Below are positions 26,494 to 35,007 of a stretch of 64,000 bases of DNA, piece by piece (within the stretch, counting starts at the first letter, position 1; each line of letters begins with the position of its first letter). This DNA comes from Leptospirales bacterium (lineage in GTDB: Bacteria > Spirochaetota > Leptospiria > Leptospirales > Leptonemataceae), in NCBI GenBank assembly GCA_019694655.1, contig JAIBBN010000001.1, positions 564,501 through 628,500 on the forward strand. Reading direction: 5' to 3'. The notes beneath the pieces were generated by a model. It saw only the letters and a list, made by a program, of their open reading frames with translations, was not told the origin of the DNA and did not search any database. The position numbers and the translations under genes are program-made.

Positions 26494-27480
26494 ATGACCG
26501 AATCCAGCTCCAGCTGCCATTGTGCCGAGTCGGCTGATCTTGTGCGCTATTTGCTGGAAAATTCCCACGACCCCTTTGTGGCCCTGGACGCCGGCGGTCG
26601 GATTCGCCAGGCAAATCAGGTCTTTGCCCGAATTTGCGGTCTGGCCCGGGAGAAGCTGAGCGGGCTTTCCTTCTACTCTCTGATCCACCTGGAGGATCGT
26701 GAGGCTGGAATGGAGCGTCTGGCCCGCCCCGGTGCAGAGCAGCTGGAAACGTCGCTGGAACATCGCGTGGCCGGTCTCAGCGAACTTGAAATCTGGATCA
26801 GCTGGCGCTTTATTCGACGGCCAGATAGCGGCCTTTGGTACGGAGTGGGCCGGGAGATCAGCGAGCGCTGGCGCGAGCTGGCTGATTTCGCTCGCTTTGA
26901 AGCCTCCCGCCAGGACCTGGCGCGGGCCCATCTGGAAAAGACACGACTGCTCAAGAAAATGGAGCAACAGGCGGCGCTGCTGGAGTTGCAGAGCCGCACC
27001 GATGACCTGACCGGCGTCTACAATCGCCGCTACCTGAATCACCGTATGCGCGACGAAATCGACCGCGCCCATCGCTACCGCCGTCCGCTGGCGCTGGCCA
27101 TGTGCGATGTGGATCATTTCAAGCAAATCAATGACTCCTTCTCGCACAGCGTTGGCGACCGCAGTCTGGCGCGCATTGCGCGTATTCTTTCCGATTGTGT
27201 TCGCTCCGTGGATTGTGTGGCCCGCTATGGCGGCGAGGAATTTGCCATGCTCTTTCCCGAAACCGACGGCCGCGGCGCAGAGCGCATCGCCGAGAAGGTG
27301 CGCGCCGGCGTTCAGTCATTTGACTGGTCGCAGATATCCCCCGAATTGAAAATCACTGTAAGCATAGGCGTTGCCGAACTGGGCGAGCGGCGCAACGCCG
27401 ATGAACTGTTGATTGCCGCCGATCGCAATCTGTACTCGGCTAAGGATGCCGGACGCAATTGCGTCATGCTGGTCCAGTAA
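26494..27480 (+). CDS. PAS-domain diguanylate cyclase
   Basis: Makes cyclic di-GMP. The 328-residue protein has a PAS domain at about 18-135 (FVALDAGGRIRQANQVFARICG), a short coiled coil, and a GGDEF domain with the catalytic motif RYGGEEFAMLFPE. An inhibitory RxxD site (RSVD) is exactly five residues upstream of GGEEF, so product inhibition is expected. ATG 26494 is selected because the PAS fold follows directly; the open frame upstream to 26125 runs over the divergent cysE promoter. No transmembrane segment, so the sensor is cytoplasmic. The 266-base spacer before it holds no recognised gene. Confidence 0.9.
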   Translation: MTESSSSCHCAESADLVRYLLENSHDPFVALDAGGRIRQANQVFARICGLAREKLSGLSFYSLIHLEDREAGMERLARPGAEQLETSLEHRVAGLSELEIWISWRFIRRPDSGLWYGVGREISERWRELADFARFEASRQDLARAHLEKTRLLKKMEQQAALLELQSRTDDLTGVYNRRYLNHRMRDEIDRAHRYRRPLALAMCDVDHFKQINDSFSHSVGDRSLARIARILSDCVRSVDCVARYGGEEFAMLFPETDGRGAERIAEKVRAGVQSFDWSQISPELKITVSIGVAELGERRNADELLIAADRNLYSAKDAGRNCVMLVQ

Positions 27481-27483
27481 AGC

Positions 27484-28104
27484 TTGCGTCCGGTTGAACT
27501 CTACGCCGCCCTGCTTGGCATCTCTGCCGCCGTTGACGAGATCGAACTGCGCAAAGCGTACCGTCGACTGGCGCGCGAAAATCATCCCGATCGCTTCGAG
27601 CCCCGGTTGCGCGAGGAGCAGTCGCGCCGCATGGCCGAAATCAATGAGGCCTACCGCGCCTGGCTGCGCTTGCTGCGCGGCGGCGGATCTGTGCTGCCGC
27701 CGGCCGGCAGCGCCGCCCGTCCAGCGCCTGCCGCTCGCGGCGCTACCGCGCCCACGGCGCCGGCGGCGGAAACGCGAGCACTGGCTGAGCTGCGCGATCC
27801 CGCTTACGCCTACTACAAGCAGGGTTTTGTGCACTTCAGTCGTGGCGCCGGCGGCATGATGTTTCGCGGTCGCTCACGGCGCATTCTACCAGACGAAAAT
27901 GGATTGCGCCGCGTTCTGGATTCGCTTGCAGCTTTTGTCCAGGCGCAGGGATATTTTCGAAGATTGATCGAGGAATTTCCGGATAGCATCTGGACGGCGG
28001 ACGCCGAATGGAAGCTGGTGCGTATTCGCGGATTCTTGCGCGTTTACGAAAGCATCCGCGGCAACCTCGAGCGCCGTCTGCGCGAAAACCAGGAGCAGCA
28101 ATGA
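27484..28104 (+). CDS. J-domain protein
   Basis: A 206-residue protein. Residues 5-65 form a J domain with the essential HPD (LARENHPDRFEP), so it should stimulate an Hsp70/DnaK ATPase. After a Pro/Ala linker (72-100) comes a helical C-terminal domain without known motifs. It lacks the zinc and Gly/Phe regions of DnaJ. The start is probably TTG 27484, three bases after the GGDEF gene. ATGA overlap with the lipase gene shows translational coupling. Confidence 0.8.
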   Translation: MRPVELYAALLGISAAVDEIELRKAYRRLARENHPDRFEPRLREEQSRRMAEINEAYRAWLRLLRGGGSVLPPAGSAARPAPAARGATAPTAPAAETRALAELRDPAYAYYKQGFVHFSRGAGGMMFRGRSRRILPDENGLRRVLDSLAAFVQAQGYFRRLIEEFPDSIWTADAEWKLVRIRGFLRVYESIRGNLERRLRENQEQQ

Positions 28105-28988
28105 TACAGTGGAAGTTCTGGCGGCCGCGCGATTTTGATCCGGGGGAAGCCCTGGAGCTCTTGCGGCTGGTAGGGCGCGCCTACGTGCAATATTTTGAAG
28201 AACGCTACGGCGCCAGTCCCGAGGACTGGCGGCCGCGCAGCATGCGCTCGCGGTATGAGCGCTATCGACCGGGACATCTGCCCGCCGAATACCAGTTGCT
28301 GGAAGTCATCCGCTGGCGACAGACGCGCCGCGACGCCTGGCCCATTGGCTTTCTGGCGGCGCGCGGCAAGCAGCGCTTGCTCATTTTTCGCGGAACAATT
28401 CACGACAGCGAATGGCTGCGCGATTTGCAGCTGGCGCAGGTCCCCTGTCCCTTTATGCCCAGACCCGGATTGAGCGGCGGCTCTGTGCATCGCGGATTTG
28501 CCCGCATCTATTCGTCGCTTCGTCCAGCGCCTGCCGAGTTGCGAGCGTTGATTGGCGGCGGACCGCTGACTGTTGCCGGCCACAGTCTGGGCGGCGCCCT
28601 GGCGACGCTGGCGGCCCTCGAATTACACGCCATCCGTCCGCGCGTCTATGTCGTCGGATCGCCGCGCGTTGGCGATGGACGCTTTGCCGGTCTTTTTGAT
28701 CGACTGGTCCCCCAGAGCTGGCGTATCGAGAATGTCTGGGATCCAATCGTCGATACGCCAGTCGAGGACGTACGCATTTTGCGCGCCCACTTTCCCTATC
28801 GCCACGCCGGTCGGGTGCGGCCTATTTTCTCGCTGTCCAAGATCGATGGCGAGCGTCTGGCCCATGCCATCGCCCGCGGCCGAGCCTTATCGGCGCTTGC
28901 TTCGGACGGCGATCTGGATATCCTGTTTACCCATCAGTTGCGAACTTACGAGCATGGACTGACAAAAATGGTCCATGGATCGATCTGA
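28101..28988 (+). CDS. Lipase class 3-family protein
   Basis: A 295-residue alpha/beta hydrolase of the fungal-lipase-like (lipase_3) family. The nucleophile elbow is TVAGHSLGGALATLAAL, and nearby family motifs are LLIFRGTIHDSEW and VYVVGSPRVGDGRFAG, the latter carrying the Gly-x-Pro-x-Val-Gly segment. A likely acid and His follow (NVWDPIVDTP; ILFTHQLRTYEHGL). No signal peptide is seen, so action in the cytoplasm or export by other means is possible. Confidence 0.82.
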   Translation: MIQWKFWRPRDFDPGEALELLRLVGRAYVQYFEERYGASPEDWRPRSMRSRYERYRPGHLPAEYQLLEVIRWRQTRRDAWPIGFLAARGKQRLLIFRGTIHDSEWLRDLQLAQVPCPFMPRPGLSGGSVHRGFARIYSSLRPAPAELRALIGGGPLTVAGHSLGGALATLAALELHAIRPRVYVVGSPRVGDGRFAGLFDRLVPQSWRIENVWDPIVDTPVEDVRILRAHFPYRHAGRVRPIFSLSKIDGERLAHAIARGRALSALASDGDLDILFTHQLRTYEHGLTKMVHGSI

Positions 28989-29024
28989 CCGAGGCGGAAT
29001 TGCAGGAGTGTGCCGCGCCATAAC

Positions 29025-29489
29025 TCAGGGCGATCCATCCCGCTGCAGCTCACGAAAGCCTTCGGCGCTGCAGTCGTCGCGCGCCGCCGCCGCGCCGATT
29101 TCAGCGCCGTCGTACCATACCAGCCAGAGGTCGGGCGGTTCGCTCTTCTCTGGCAGCGCATCGCGGGCATGAATCTGGCAGCGCGCCACCGCCTGCGATG
29201 GGTCGCAGCGCTCGACATCCGCTTCTTGATCCGGTCCGGCGAAGCCGCGTAGATTGAGGCGCGCTCTTTCGATTTGCTTCTGCTCCTCGGCGCTGAGTTC
29301 CAGGCGGCTGTAGATTTCCAGGCAGCGGCAGGGCCGGCTGCAGGAGTAGCCGCGCGGGATAAATTCCATTGCGGAATAGAGGCGATAACCCTCCGGTCCG
29401 GAAGTTGCCGGCTGCGACCTGCTGCAAAAGGATAGAAGCACGGCGCCAGGCAGCGCCAGCAGCAGCGCGGAATAAAGCGATCGAGGCAT
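29025..29489 (-). CDS. Small cysteine-containing lipoprotein
   Basis: A 154-residue protein starting MPRSLYSALLLALPGAVLLSFCSRS, a signal peptide with Cys at about residue 22 that could be lipidated. The mature part has several cysteines (YSCSRPCRCLEIYSRLEL; VERCDPSQAVARCQIHA; RDDCSAEGF), probably disulfide-bonded outside the cytoplasm. No family recognised. Convergent with the lipase gene and divergent from the isochorismatase-like gene. Confidence 0.6.
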   Translation of the reverse strand: MPRSLYSALLLALPGAVLLSFCSRSQPATSGPEGYRLYSAMEFIPRGYSCSRPCRCLEIYSRLELSAEEQKQIERARLNLRGFAGPDQEADVERCDPSQAVARCQIHARDALPEKSEPPDLWLVWYDGAEIGAAAARDDCSAEGFRELQRDGSP

Positions 29490-29581
29490 GGCACAGCGCG
29501 CAAGCACGCCGCGTTGGCGGCAAGCGAAAGCGCGCCGCAGGAACTGCTTGCCGGGTTACAGCCGCGAAGCGCCACTGTTGC

Positions 29582-30145
29582 GTGCGCGTCTTGCTATCAG
29601 AAAGTTGCGGTCTCTTGATCGATGTTCAGGAACGCCTCCTGCCAGCGATCCACAATTCGCCGGCCCTGCTGGATTCCATCGGGCTGCTGTTGCGCGGTCT
29701 CTCGCTGCTGGGCGCTCCGCTGCTGGTCAGCGAGCAGTACCGCAAGGGCCTGGGCCCCACCGTGACGACGCTTCAGGACTGCCTGCAGCAGAACGGCTAT
29801 GGCGAATCCTTGCAGGCGGCAATTGACAAGACCAGCTTCAGCTGTTGCGGCCACAGCGGATTTGTCCAGAAGCTGGAAGGACTGCAACGTCGGTCGGTAA
29901 TCTTGATGGGCATTGAAAGTCATGTATGCGTCCAGCAAACAGCCATCGATCTATTGACTGCCGGCTATACAGTCGTAGTCGTCGCCGACTGCGTCGCTTC
30001 GCGCCGCCCGGAACACAAAGACCTGGCTTTGCATCGTCTGCGTCACGAGGGCGCCATCGTTACCTCTGCTGAATCCTTGCTCTTTGAGCTTTGCCGTGAG
30101 GCTGGCACGGAGCGTTTCAAGGCCATCTCGGCTCTGGTCCGTTAA
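29582..30145 (+). CDS. Isochorismatase-family cysteine hydrolase
   Basis: A 187-residue hydrolase of the YcaC/nicotinamidase-like superfamily. The triad is visible: Asp in CGLLIDVQERL, a Lys in AIDKTSFSCC, and the nucleophile Cys in LMGIESHVCVQQTAIDLL. VVVVADCVASRRPEHKDLAL is a family hallmark. The GTG at 29582 gives the standard N-terminus; a long in-frame extension upstream overlaps the opposite gene and is ignored. Its substrate cannot be told from sequence. Confidence 0.85.
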   Translation: MRVLLSESCGLLIDVQERLLPAIHNSPALLDSIGLLLRGLSLLGAPLLVSEQYRKGLGPTVTTLQDCLQQNGYGESLQAAIDKTSFSCCGHSGFVQKLEGLQRRSVILMGIESHVCVQQTAIDLLTAGYTVVVVADCVASRRPEHKDLALHRLRHEGAIVTSAESLLFELCREAGTERFKAISALVR

Positions 30146-30166
30146 GCGTGCGCTGCAAGCCGCAAA

Positions 30167-30625
30167 TCAGGAGGGATTTCGACGAGGCTTGCGGGCGGTT
30201 GTTTTCGCCTTCTTCTTCCGCTGGTTGAGGCCGCGGGCCGCCGACTTCTTTGCGCCGCGGTCGGAGACCGCTTTCTTTTTCTGCCGCGGACTGGCCGCCG
30301 TCGCGCGCCGCGCCGCAGCCAGCGCGCTTTGCGCCCAGCGCAACAGTTGTTCGGAATCCTCAATCGATTCTTCTGGCGCCGTAAAGTAACTCATCGCCGT
30401 TCTGCGACCGGCTTTGGTTTCGTAGACAAAGGGCCGTTGATCGGCGGCCTCGAATTCGGCGCGATTGCCTTCATCCGTTTTCAGATAGAGCACGCCATCG
30501 GCGACCAGAGCGAACATCTGCGCGCCGCGATAAACGCCATAGCCGCCAAACATGCGTCGCGCGCGGACCGCACCCAGCGGGCGCAACTGCTCCAGCAGGA
30601 AGGCGACAAATTCAGCCTCGGCCAT
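30167..30625 (-). CDS. TfoX N-terminal-domain protein with Lys/Arg-rich tail
   Basis: A 152-residue protein. Residues 1-100 match the TfoX/Sxy N-terminal domain (RARRMFGGYGVYRGAQMFALVADGVLYLKTD; FVYETKAGRRTAMSYFTAPEE, shown as separate pieces). The last 45 residues are Lys/Arg/Ala-rich (SPRQKKKAVSDRGAKKSA), like a histone-type nucleic-acid tail. The TfoX domain is linked to competence regulation in some bacteria, but single-domain homologues are of unknown role. It overlaps the EamA gene by 14 bases and ends the operon. Confidence 0.82.
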   Translation of the reverse strand: MAEAEFVAFLLEQLRPLGAVRARRMFGGYGVYRGAQMFALVADGVLYLKTDEGNRAEFEAADQRPFVYETKAGRRTAMSYFTAPEESIEDSEQLLRWAQSALAAARRATAASPRQKKKAVSDRGAKKSAARGLNQRKKKAKTTARKPRRNPS

Positions 30626-31586
30626 GATCTTTGCCTCCAGCGGCGGCGGACTCTGCCCGGCGCGCGGTTGCGACTCGCGAGGGCGCGCTGGTCAGATAGA
30701 CTCCGCTGAGAATGGCCGCGCCGCCTGCGATTTGCGCCAATCCCGGTTGAACGCCGCTGGCCAGAGAGATCAAGAAGGAAAAAAGCGGCACCAGGTTGAT
30801 GAAGATGGCGGAGCGCGGCGCGCCCAGGCGGGCTACGCCGCGATTCCAGAGCGTAAATGCTAAGGCCGAAGCCAGCGCCGCCATGTAAAGGATTGAAAGC
30901 GTCGCTGCCGGACGGCCCAGCCACTGCAGGCCGCGGCTTTCCAGCATCGCCAGCGGGATCAACAGCAGTGCGCCAGCGCTGGTGGACCACGCGGCAAGTT
31001 CCAGCGCGCCGCGCTGGCGCATCAGACGCTGGCTGAAAAGCGAGTAGATTGCCCAGCAAAAGGAACTGCCCACGATCATCAGGTCGCCAGGTCCAAAGTG
31101 CAGCTGCAGCAGTTGCTTGAGCGAGGCGTTGCTGGCAACGATGGCAACGCCGCTGAAGGATAGTGCGATGCCGGCGGCGGCGCGCGCCGAAGGACGTTCG
31201 CCGCGAAAGAACCAGGCCAGCAGCGCCGTCATCGATGGGTTGCTGGCCACAATCAGCGATGCGTTCAGCGGCGCGGTCTGCGCCAGACCGTGAAAGAAAA
31301 ATACGTTGTACAAAGTAATTCCGATCAAACCGAGCATCACCGCCTGAACCAGAAAGGCGCGATCGAGGACGCTGTGCAGGCCGCTGCGCCAGCGCAACAC
31401 GGCCAGAAGAATTGCGCCGGCTGTTAGAAAACGCGCCGCGGCCGTTTCCATGGGCGTGGCCCAGACCAGCGCCAGCTTGCCTGCAAAGAAGGCCCCTGAC
31501 CAGAATAGCGCCGTCAGCGTCAGCTGAAAATAGATCGAAGCATTGGAATCGCTCTTTGCAGCGATGGACTCCGGCGCTTCGCTCAC
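30612..31586 (-). CDS. EamA/DMT-family transporter
   Basis: A 324-residue inner-membrane protein with ten predicted helices in two EamA repeats, for example LTLTALFWSGAFFAGKLALVW and GLAQTAPLNASLIVASNPSMTALLAWFF, then CWAIYSLFSQRLMR in the second half. The substrate is unknown (metabolite export is typical). It starts in an ATGA overlap with the deacetylase gene. Confidence 0.88.
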   Translation of the reverse strand: MSEAPESIAAKSDSNASIYFQLTLTALFWSGAFFAGKLALVWATPMETAAARFLTAGAILLAVLRWRSGLHSVLDRAFLVQAVMLGLIGITLYNVFFFHGLAQTAPLNASLIVASNPSMTALLAWFFRGERPSARAAAGIALSFSGVAIVASNASLKQLLQLHFGPGDLMIVGSSFCWAIYSLFSQRLMRQRGALELAAWSTSAGALLLIPLAMLESRGLQWLGRPAATLSILYMAALASALAFTLWNRGVARLGAPRSAIFINLVPLFSFLISLASGVQPGLAQIAGGAAILSGVYLTSAPSRVATARRAESAAAGGKDHGRG

Positions 31587-32653
31587 AGCGCGGCTGGCCG
31601 CTCGTCGGGCGGCGCGGCCGGCGGCGTCGAAGGCTGCAAAGCGGCTGGACGTAGCGCGGGCGTTGCGGCCGGCGCGGGCCGTCGACCGGATTCTTCGCCA
31701 GCCGGACGCGACGGGCGCACCTCTCTGCTCAGTCGACGACGGCGTTCCTGGCTGCGCTGAGAACGCTGCGCTGGATGTGACTGGCGCAACGGACTCCGCG
31801 GTTGCCGCACTTCCGCCGCGGTTTGCCTCGGATTTGGGCGGCGTTGCACAGCCCGATCCGCGGCGCTGCGATCGGCATGCGAGGGATCATTCTGGCGCGC
31901 ATTGCGGCGCAGGATTCCAGAAATCAGTCGCCAGCTCTCTTTGGTCACCATGTACCGCGGCAGACGCAGCGGATCGCTATTTTGATCCAGCGGCACGCGC
32001 ACCTGTCCGTGAAAGATTGTAAAGGCATAGCGATAACCGGCGCGTCGCAGCTCAGCTCGGGCCAGATCGCTGGTAACGCCAAAGGGGAAGGCAAAGACGT
32101 CGACGTTGGCGATGCCCAGACGTTCCTGCAAGATGCGTTTGGAACGGTGAAATTCGTCGTGGAAGGCGGTGGGGCTGCGATCGTGTGTTTTCTGATTCAA
32201 GAACAGATGAAAATAGCCATGCGATCCAAAGCTGGCGCCCTGGCTTTGAATGTTTTTCAGTTCCGGAAAGGTCAATGCGTAGTCCGCTTTGTCGATGATC
32301 CCCGGATAAATGAACAACAGCGGTTTGATCGAATGCCGGCGCAGTACATTCTGGTAAACGCTGAGCAGTGAACGATTTCCGTCATCGATACTGATCAGAA
32401 CATTGCGGCTGCCGCTTACCTGGCCGGCCAGCATCTCGGGGTAGCTGACAAAGCGATAGCCCAGCGTCGCCAGCTCATCCATCTGTCGGCCGAATTCCTG
32501 GGGAGAGGTATCGTACTCGCCGCTGCGTCCGAGGAAGGTGTGATAGCAAAGCACATAGACGCGTGCGCCCTCCTGGCTGGAGGCGGGCGGATTGGCGGCG
32601 ACCGGCGCTGCCAGCAACAGGACCGCAAGAGCAGTCTTCGAAAGGGCTTTCAT
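31583..32653 (-). CDS. Exported polysaccharide deacetylase with Arg/Pro-rich tail
   Basis: A 356-residue protein with a signal peptide (ALAVLLLAAPVAANP) and a NodB-type domain: VLCYHTFLGRSGEYD, the metal Asp pair in LISIDDGNRSLL, HxxxH in SFGSHGYFHLF and the FAFPFG segment. It should remove acetyl groups from a cell-wall or surface glycan. From about residue 250 the sequence changes to a low-complexity tail rich in Arg, Pro, Ala and Gln, unlike deacetylases; it may be a genuine disordered tail or the result of a frameshift. First gene of the deacetylase-EamA-TfoX operon. Confidence 0.85.
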   Translation of the reverse strand: MKALSKTALAVLLLAAPVAANPPASSQEGARVYVLCYHTFLGRSGEYDTSPQEFGRQMDELATLGYRFVSYPEMLAGQVSGSRNVLISIDDGNRSLLSVYQNVLRRHSIKPLLFIYPGIIDKADYALTFPELKNIQSQGASFGSHGYFHLFLNQKTHDRSPTAFHDEFHRSKRILQERLGIANVDVFAFPFGVTSDLARAELRRAGYRYAFTIFHGQVRVPLDQNSDPLRLPRYMVTKESWRLISGILRRNARQNDPSHADRSAADRAVQRRPNPRQTAAEVRQPRSPLRQSHPAQRSQRSQERRRRLSREVRPSRPAGEESGRRPAPAATPALRPAALQPSTPPAAPPDERPAAL

Positions 32654-32770
32654 TTGCTACATCCATCGCCCATTCGGGCGAGTTCTTGACCAGGTTTTTC
32701 GGCCCCAGGCGGCGGACAATCGCAAAGATGGCGCCTTGCTGCCGGCGCCAGGCGCCGTCGGCGACGCGCC

Positions 32771-34921
32771 TCAGGCCGGCGCAGCCGGGCTGCGATCAAA
32801 GCGCTTCATCATCATGACCTGGTTGCCGCTATCATTGTAACGGATGACATCAAAGACGCTGCGCGCCATGGAGATCCCGCGGCCATGGGCCAGTTGCTGT
32901 TCATTGGACTGCTGATGCCCCTGCCGCGACATCTTACGATGGTCAAAGCCGGCGCCCTCATCGCGGATCACATAGAACACGCGACGGCGGTTCAGAGAAT
33001 ACTGGATGCGCACCTTGCGGTCGCGGTAGCGGGGATCCTTCTGCCGCTCCAGCAAGAACTGAAAGTAGGCGTCGCGCGATTGGGTGTGCGTCTTCTCTTC
33101 GTAAGTGACTGCAAGGTTGCCGTGCTCGATGGCATTGATTACCATCTCACGCACTCCAATTTCCAGGCCGAGGGTCGTCGCCGGGTCGGCATACTTGCTG
33201 AGGTTCTTGCAGATGCGCTGGCTGATCAGATCGCCAATGTTGATAAAGTTGCCAATCACAAAGTTCTGGCTTTCGCTTTCGACAAAGCGAGCCAGCGAAT
33301 CGTCAAGGGCTTCGCCGGCGCGCGCCAGAATCAAACGCTGACCGGCGCTTTCGATGGAGTCCAGGCGGACCTCCATATGGCGCAGCTCGCCAAGGCGCGT
33401 AGCAAACTCCGCTTTGAAGACCTGGGAGCCGCCGTGGCGGTCCAGCTCGCGGAACTGCCGGCTGAGGAATTCGCCGTGCAGGTCCATATCGGGAAGCAGT
33501 TCGCTCAGCTCTGGCGAGCGAAACAGCAGGCTCTGAAAATTCTGCCCGACCGCCTCTTCCGCCCGGCGGCCCAGGTGCTCTTGTATGGCGCGGTTTGCGC
33601 TCAGGATGACGCCCTGAGGATCAAGCAGCAGAACAATATCTCGTCCGCTTTCTACCAGCAGCCGGTAGCGCGACTCGCTGGCGCGAATCGCCGCATCGGC
33701 ATGGGAGAGGTCCTCCAGTTTTTGCTTGAGGTCCAGTCGCAGCAGGTTGATGCGGTCGGCGAGGCCCAGCGAAAGCAAAACGACCTGCAAGAGGATTCCA
33801 ACCTGCATCGAATTTGCAGTCAACAGCGTATTTGGTAGAATGGCAAAGGTCTTCAAGCTGTAAAGACCGATGCCCACCAGCATGGCGCACCAGGCGATCA
33901 GATAGTAGCGCGCTTCGCGTGCGCGGCGAATTGCGCCAAGGATCGAAGCGGCCAGCGCACAACAGGCGACAATGAACGCCAGGCCCGTAGCGGCCACAAT
34001 TGCCAGGCGGTAGCTGACCAGCGGAGACACAAGCGCCAGCGGTATTCCCGAGATGCTCAGACCCAGCAGGAGTCGATCAAACGTCGGCATGTGCGTCCGC
34101 GTATCCAGGTAGCGGCGCGTAAACAGCAAGCCAAATGTAAAGCACAGCTCAATGAAGACCGGCAAAGCGCTGTTGCCCCATCGCGGCAGCTGCGGCCACA
34201 ACAAGCGAAAGGAGAGGCCATTCAGGGTAAACAGGAAAAGGCTCACGCACAGCAGATATGCTAAGTAGTACAAATAGCTGATGTCGCGAATCGATGCCAG
34301 CAAGATCAAGTTGTAGAAAAACATCACCGCCAGTGCGGCGAAGTACATGCTGTAGATGACGCTTTCCAGACGTTCATGGTCTTGAAAGGCGGCTGCGCTC
34401 CAGAAGCGGATGGGCAGGGCCATGGAGCTTTCGGTTTCGATGCGCAGGTAGCAGCGCAGGGTCTGTCCGGGGTGTACCAGGATCTGGAAGGCCGGGTTGC
34501 GATAGTCTAGCGGGCGTTGATCATAGGGCATCGTATCGCCGGATCGTTGCTCGCTTATTTGGCCGTCGGCGCTCACAACATAGAGGCGAACATCGTCAAG
34601 CATGGCGTAGCCCATGTCGACGACCATCAGTCGTGAAGCGCCGGCGCTATTGGTCAGCTGGAAACGAATCCAGCGCGCCCCCGATTCGAAGCCAAAGGAG
34701 GGGGCGTCGCTGGCGGCTGGCAAAAATTGCAGAGCGTCGGCGGCAGAATCGGCCAGCGGCGGCTGGCTGCGGGCGCCGGGATCGGCCGCCACTTCGGCGT
34801 GCATCGCCGCGCCTTCGCCTTGCCAGTCGATTGCAGCATCCAGCGACGGCATGGCCGTCAGCGGCGCCGCACAGAGCAATGCCAGCGGTAAGAGCAGCCA
34901 TTTGCCCGATGAATAGCCCAT
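32771..34921 (-). CDS. 7TM-DISM receptor with PAS and RsbW-type ATPase domain
   Basis: A 716-residue sensor. A signal peptide (WLLLPLALLCAAPLTA) leads into a periplasmic DISMED2-like beta domain (about 30-175), a seven-helix DISM membrane domain (about 180-385), a coiled coil, a PAS domain (about 410-510; GRDIVLLLDPQGVILSANRAI) and a C-terminal GHKL ATPase of the anti-sigma type (GVREMVINAIEHGNLAV; RDEGAGFD; HGRGISMARSVFD). No HisKA dimerisation domain with a phospho-His is seen, so it should act as a Ser kinase of an anti-anti-sigma protein. ATG 34921 starts the signal peptide. Divergent from comEC. Confidence 0.88.
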   Translation of the reverse strand: MGYSSGKWLLLPLALLCAAPLTAMPSLDAAIDWQGEGAAMHAEVAADPGARSQPPLADSAADALQFLPAASDAPSFGFESGARWIRFQLTNSAGASRLMVVDMGYAMLDDVRLYVVSADGQISEQRSGDTMPYDQRPLDYRNPAFQILVHPGQTLRCYLRIETESSMALPIRFWSAAAFQDHERLESVIYSMYFAALAVMFFYNLILLASIRDISYLYYLAYLLCVSLFLFTLNGLSFRLLWPQLPRWGNSALPVFIELCFTFGLLFTRRYLDTRTHMPTFDRLLLGLSISGIPLALVSPLVSYRLAIVAATGLAFIVACCALAASILGAIRRAREARYYLIAWCAMLVGIGLYSLKTFAILPNTLLTANSMQVGILLQVVLLSLGLADRINLLRLDLKQKLEDLSHADAAIRASESRYRLLVESGRDIVLLLDPQGVILSANRAIQEHLGRRAEEAVGQNFQSLLFRSPELSELLPDMDLHGEFLSRQFRELDRHGGSQVFKAEFATRLGELRHMEVRLDSIESAGQRLILARAGEALDDSLARFVESESQNFVIGNFINIGDLISQRICKNLSKYADPATTLGLEIGVREMVINAIEHGNLAVTYEEKTHTQSRDAYFQFLLERQKDPRYRDRKVRIQYSLNRRRVFYVIRDEGAGFDHRKMSRQGHQQSNEQQLAHGRGISMARSVFDVIRYNDSGNQVMMMKRFDRSPAAPA

Positions 34922-35007
34922 TGTGCGGACTGAGTTCGAAATTTTGCCGGTCGCATCGCAACCAGAAATTCTCCGGAACGCGGCGGCGGCGCCCAACGCC
35001 TGCATTC

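Noticed and set aside
28946-29575. Alternative minus-strand frame of about 209 codons over the small lipoprotein gene
   Set aside because: It lacks a signal peptide and regular composition, while the frame at 29025-29489 has a proper signal and Cys pattern.
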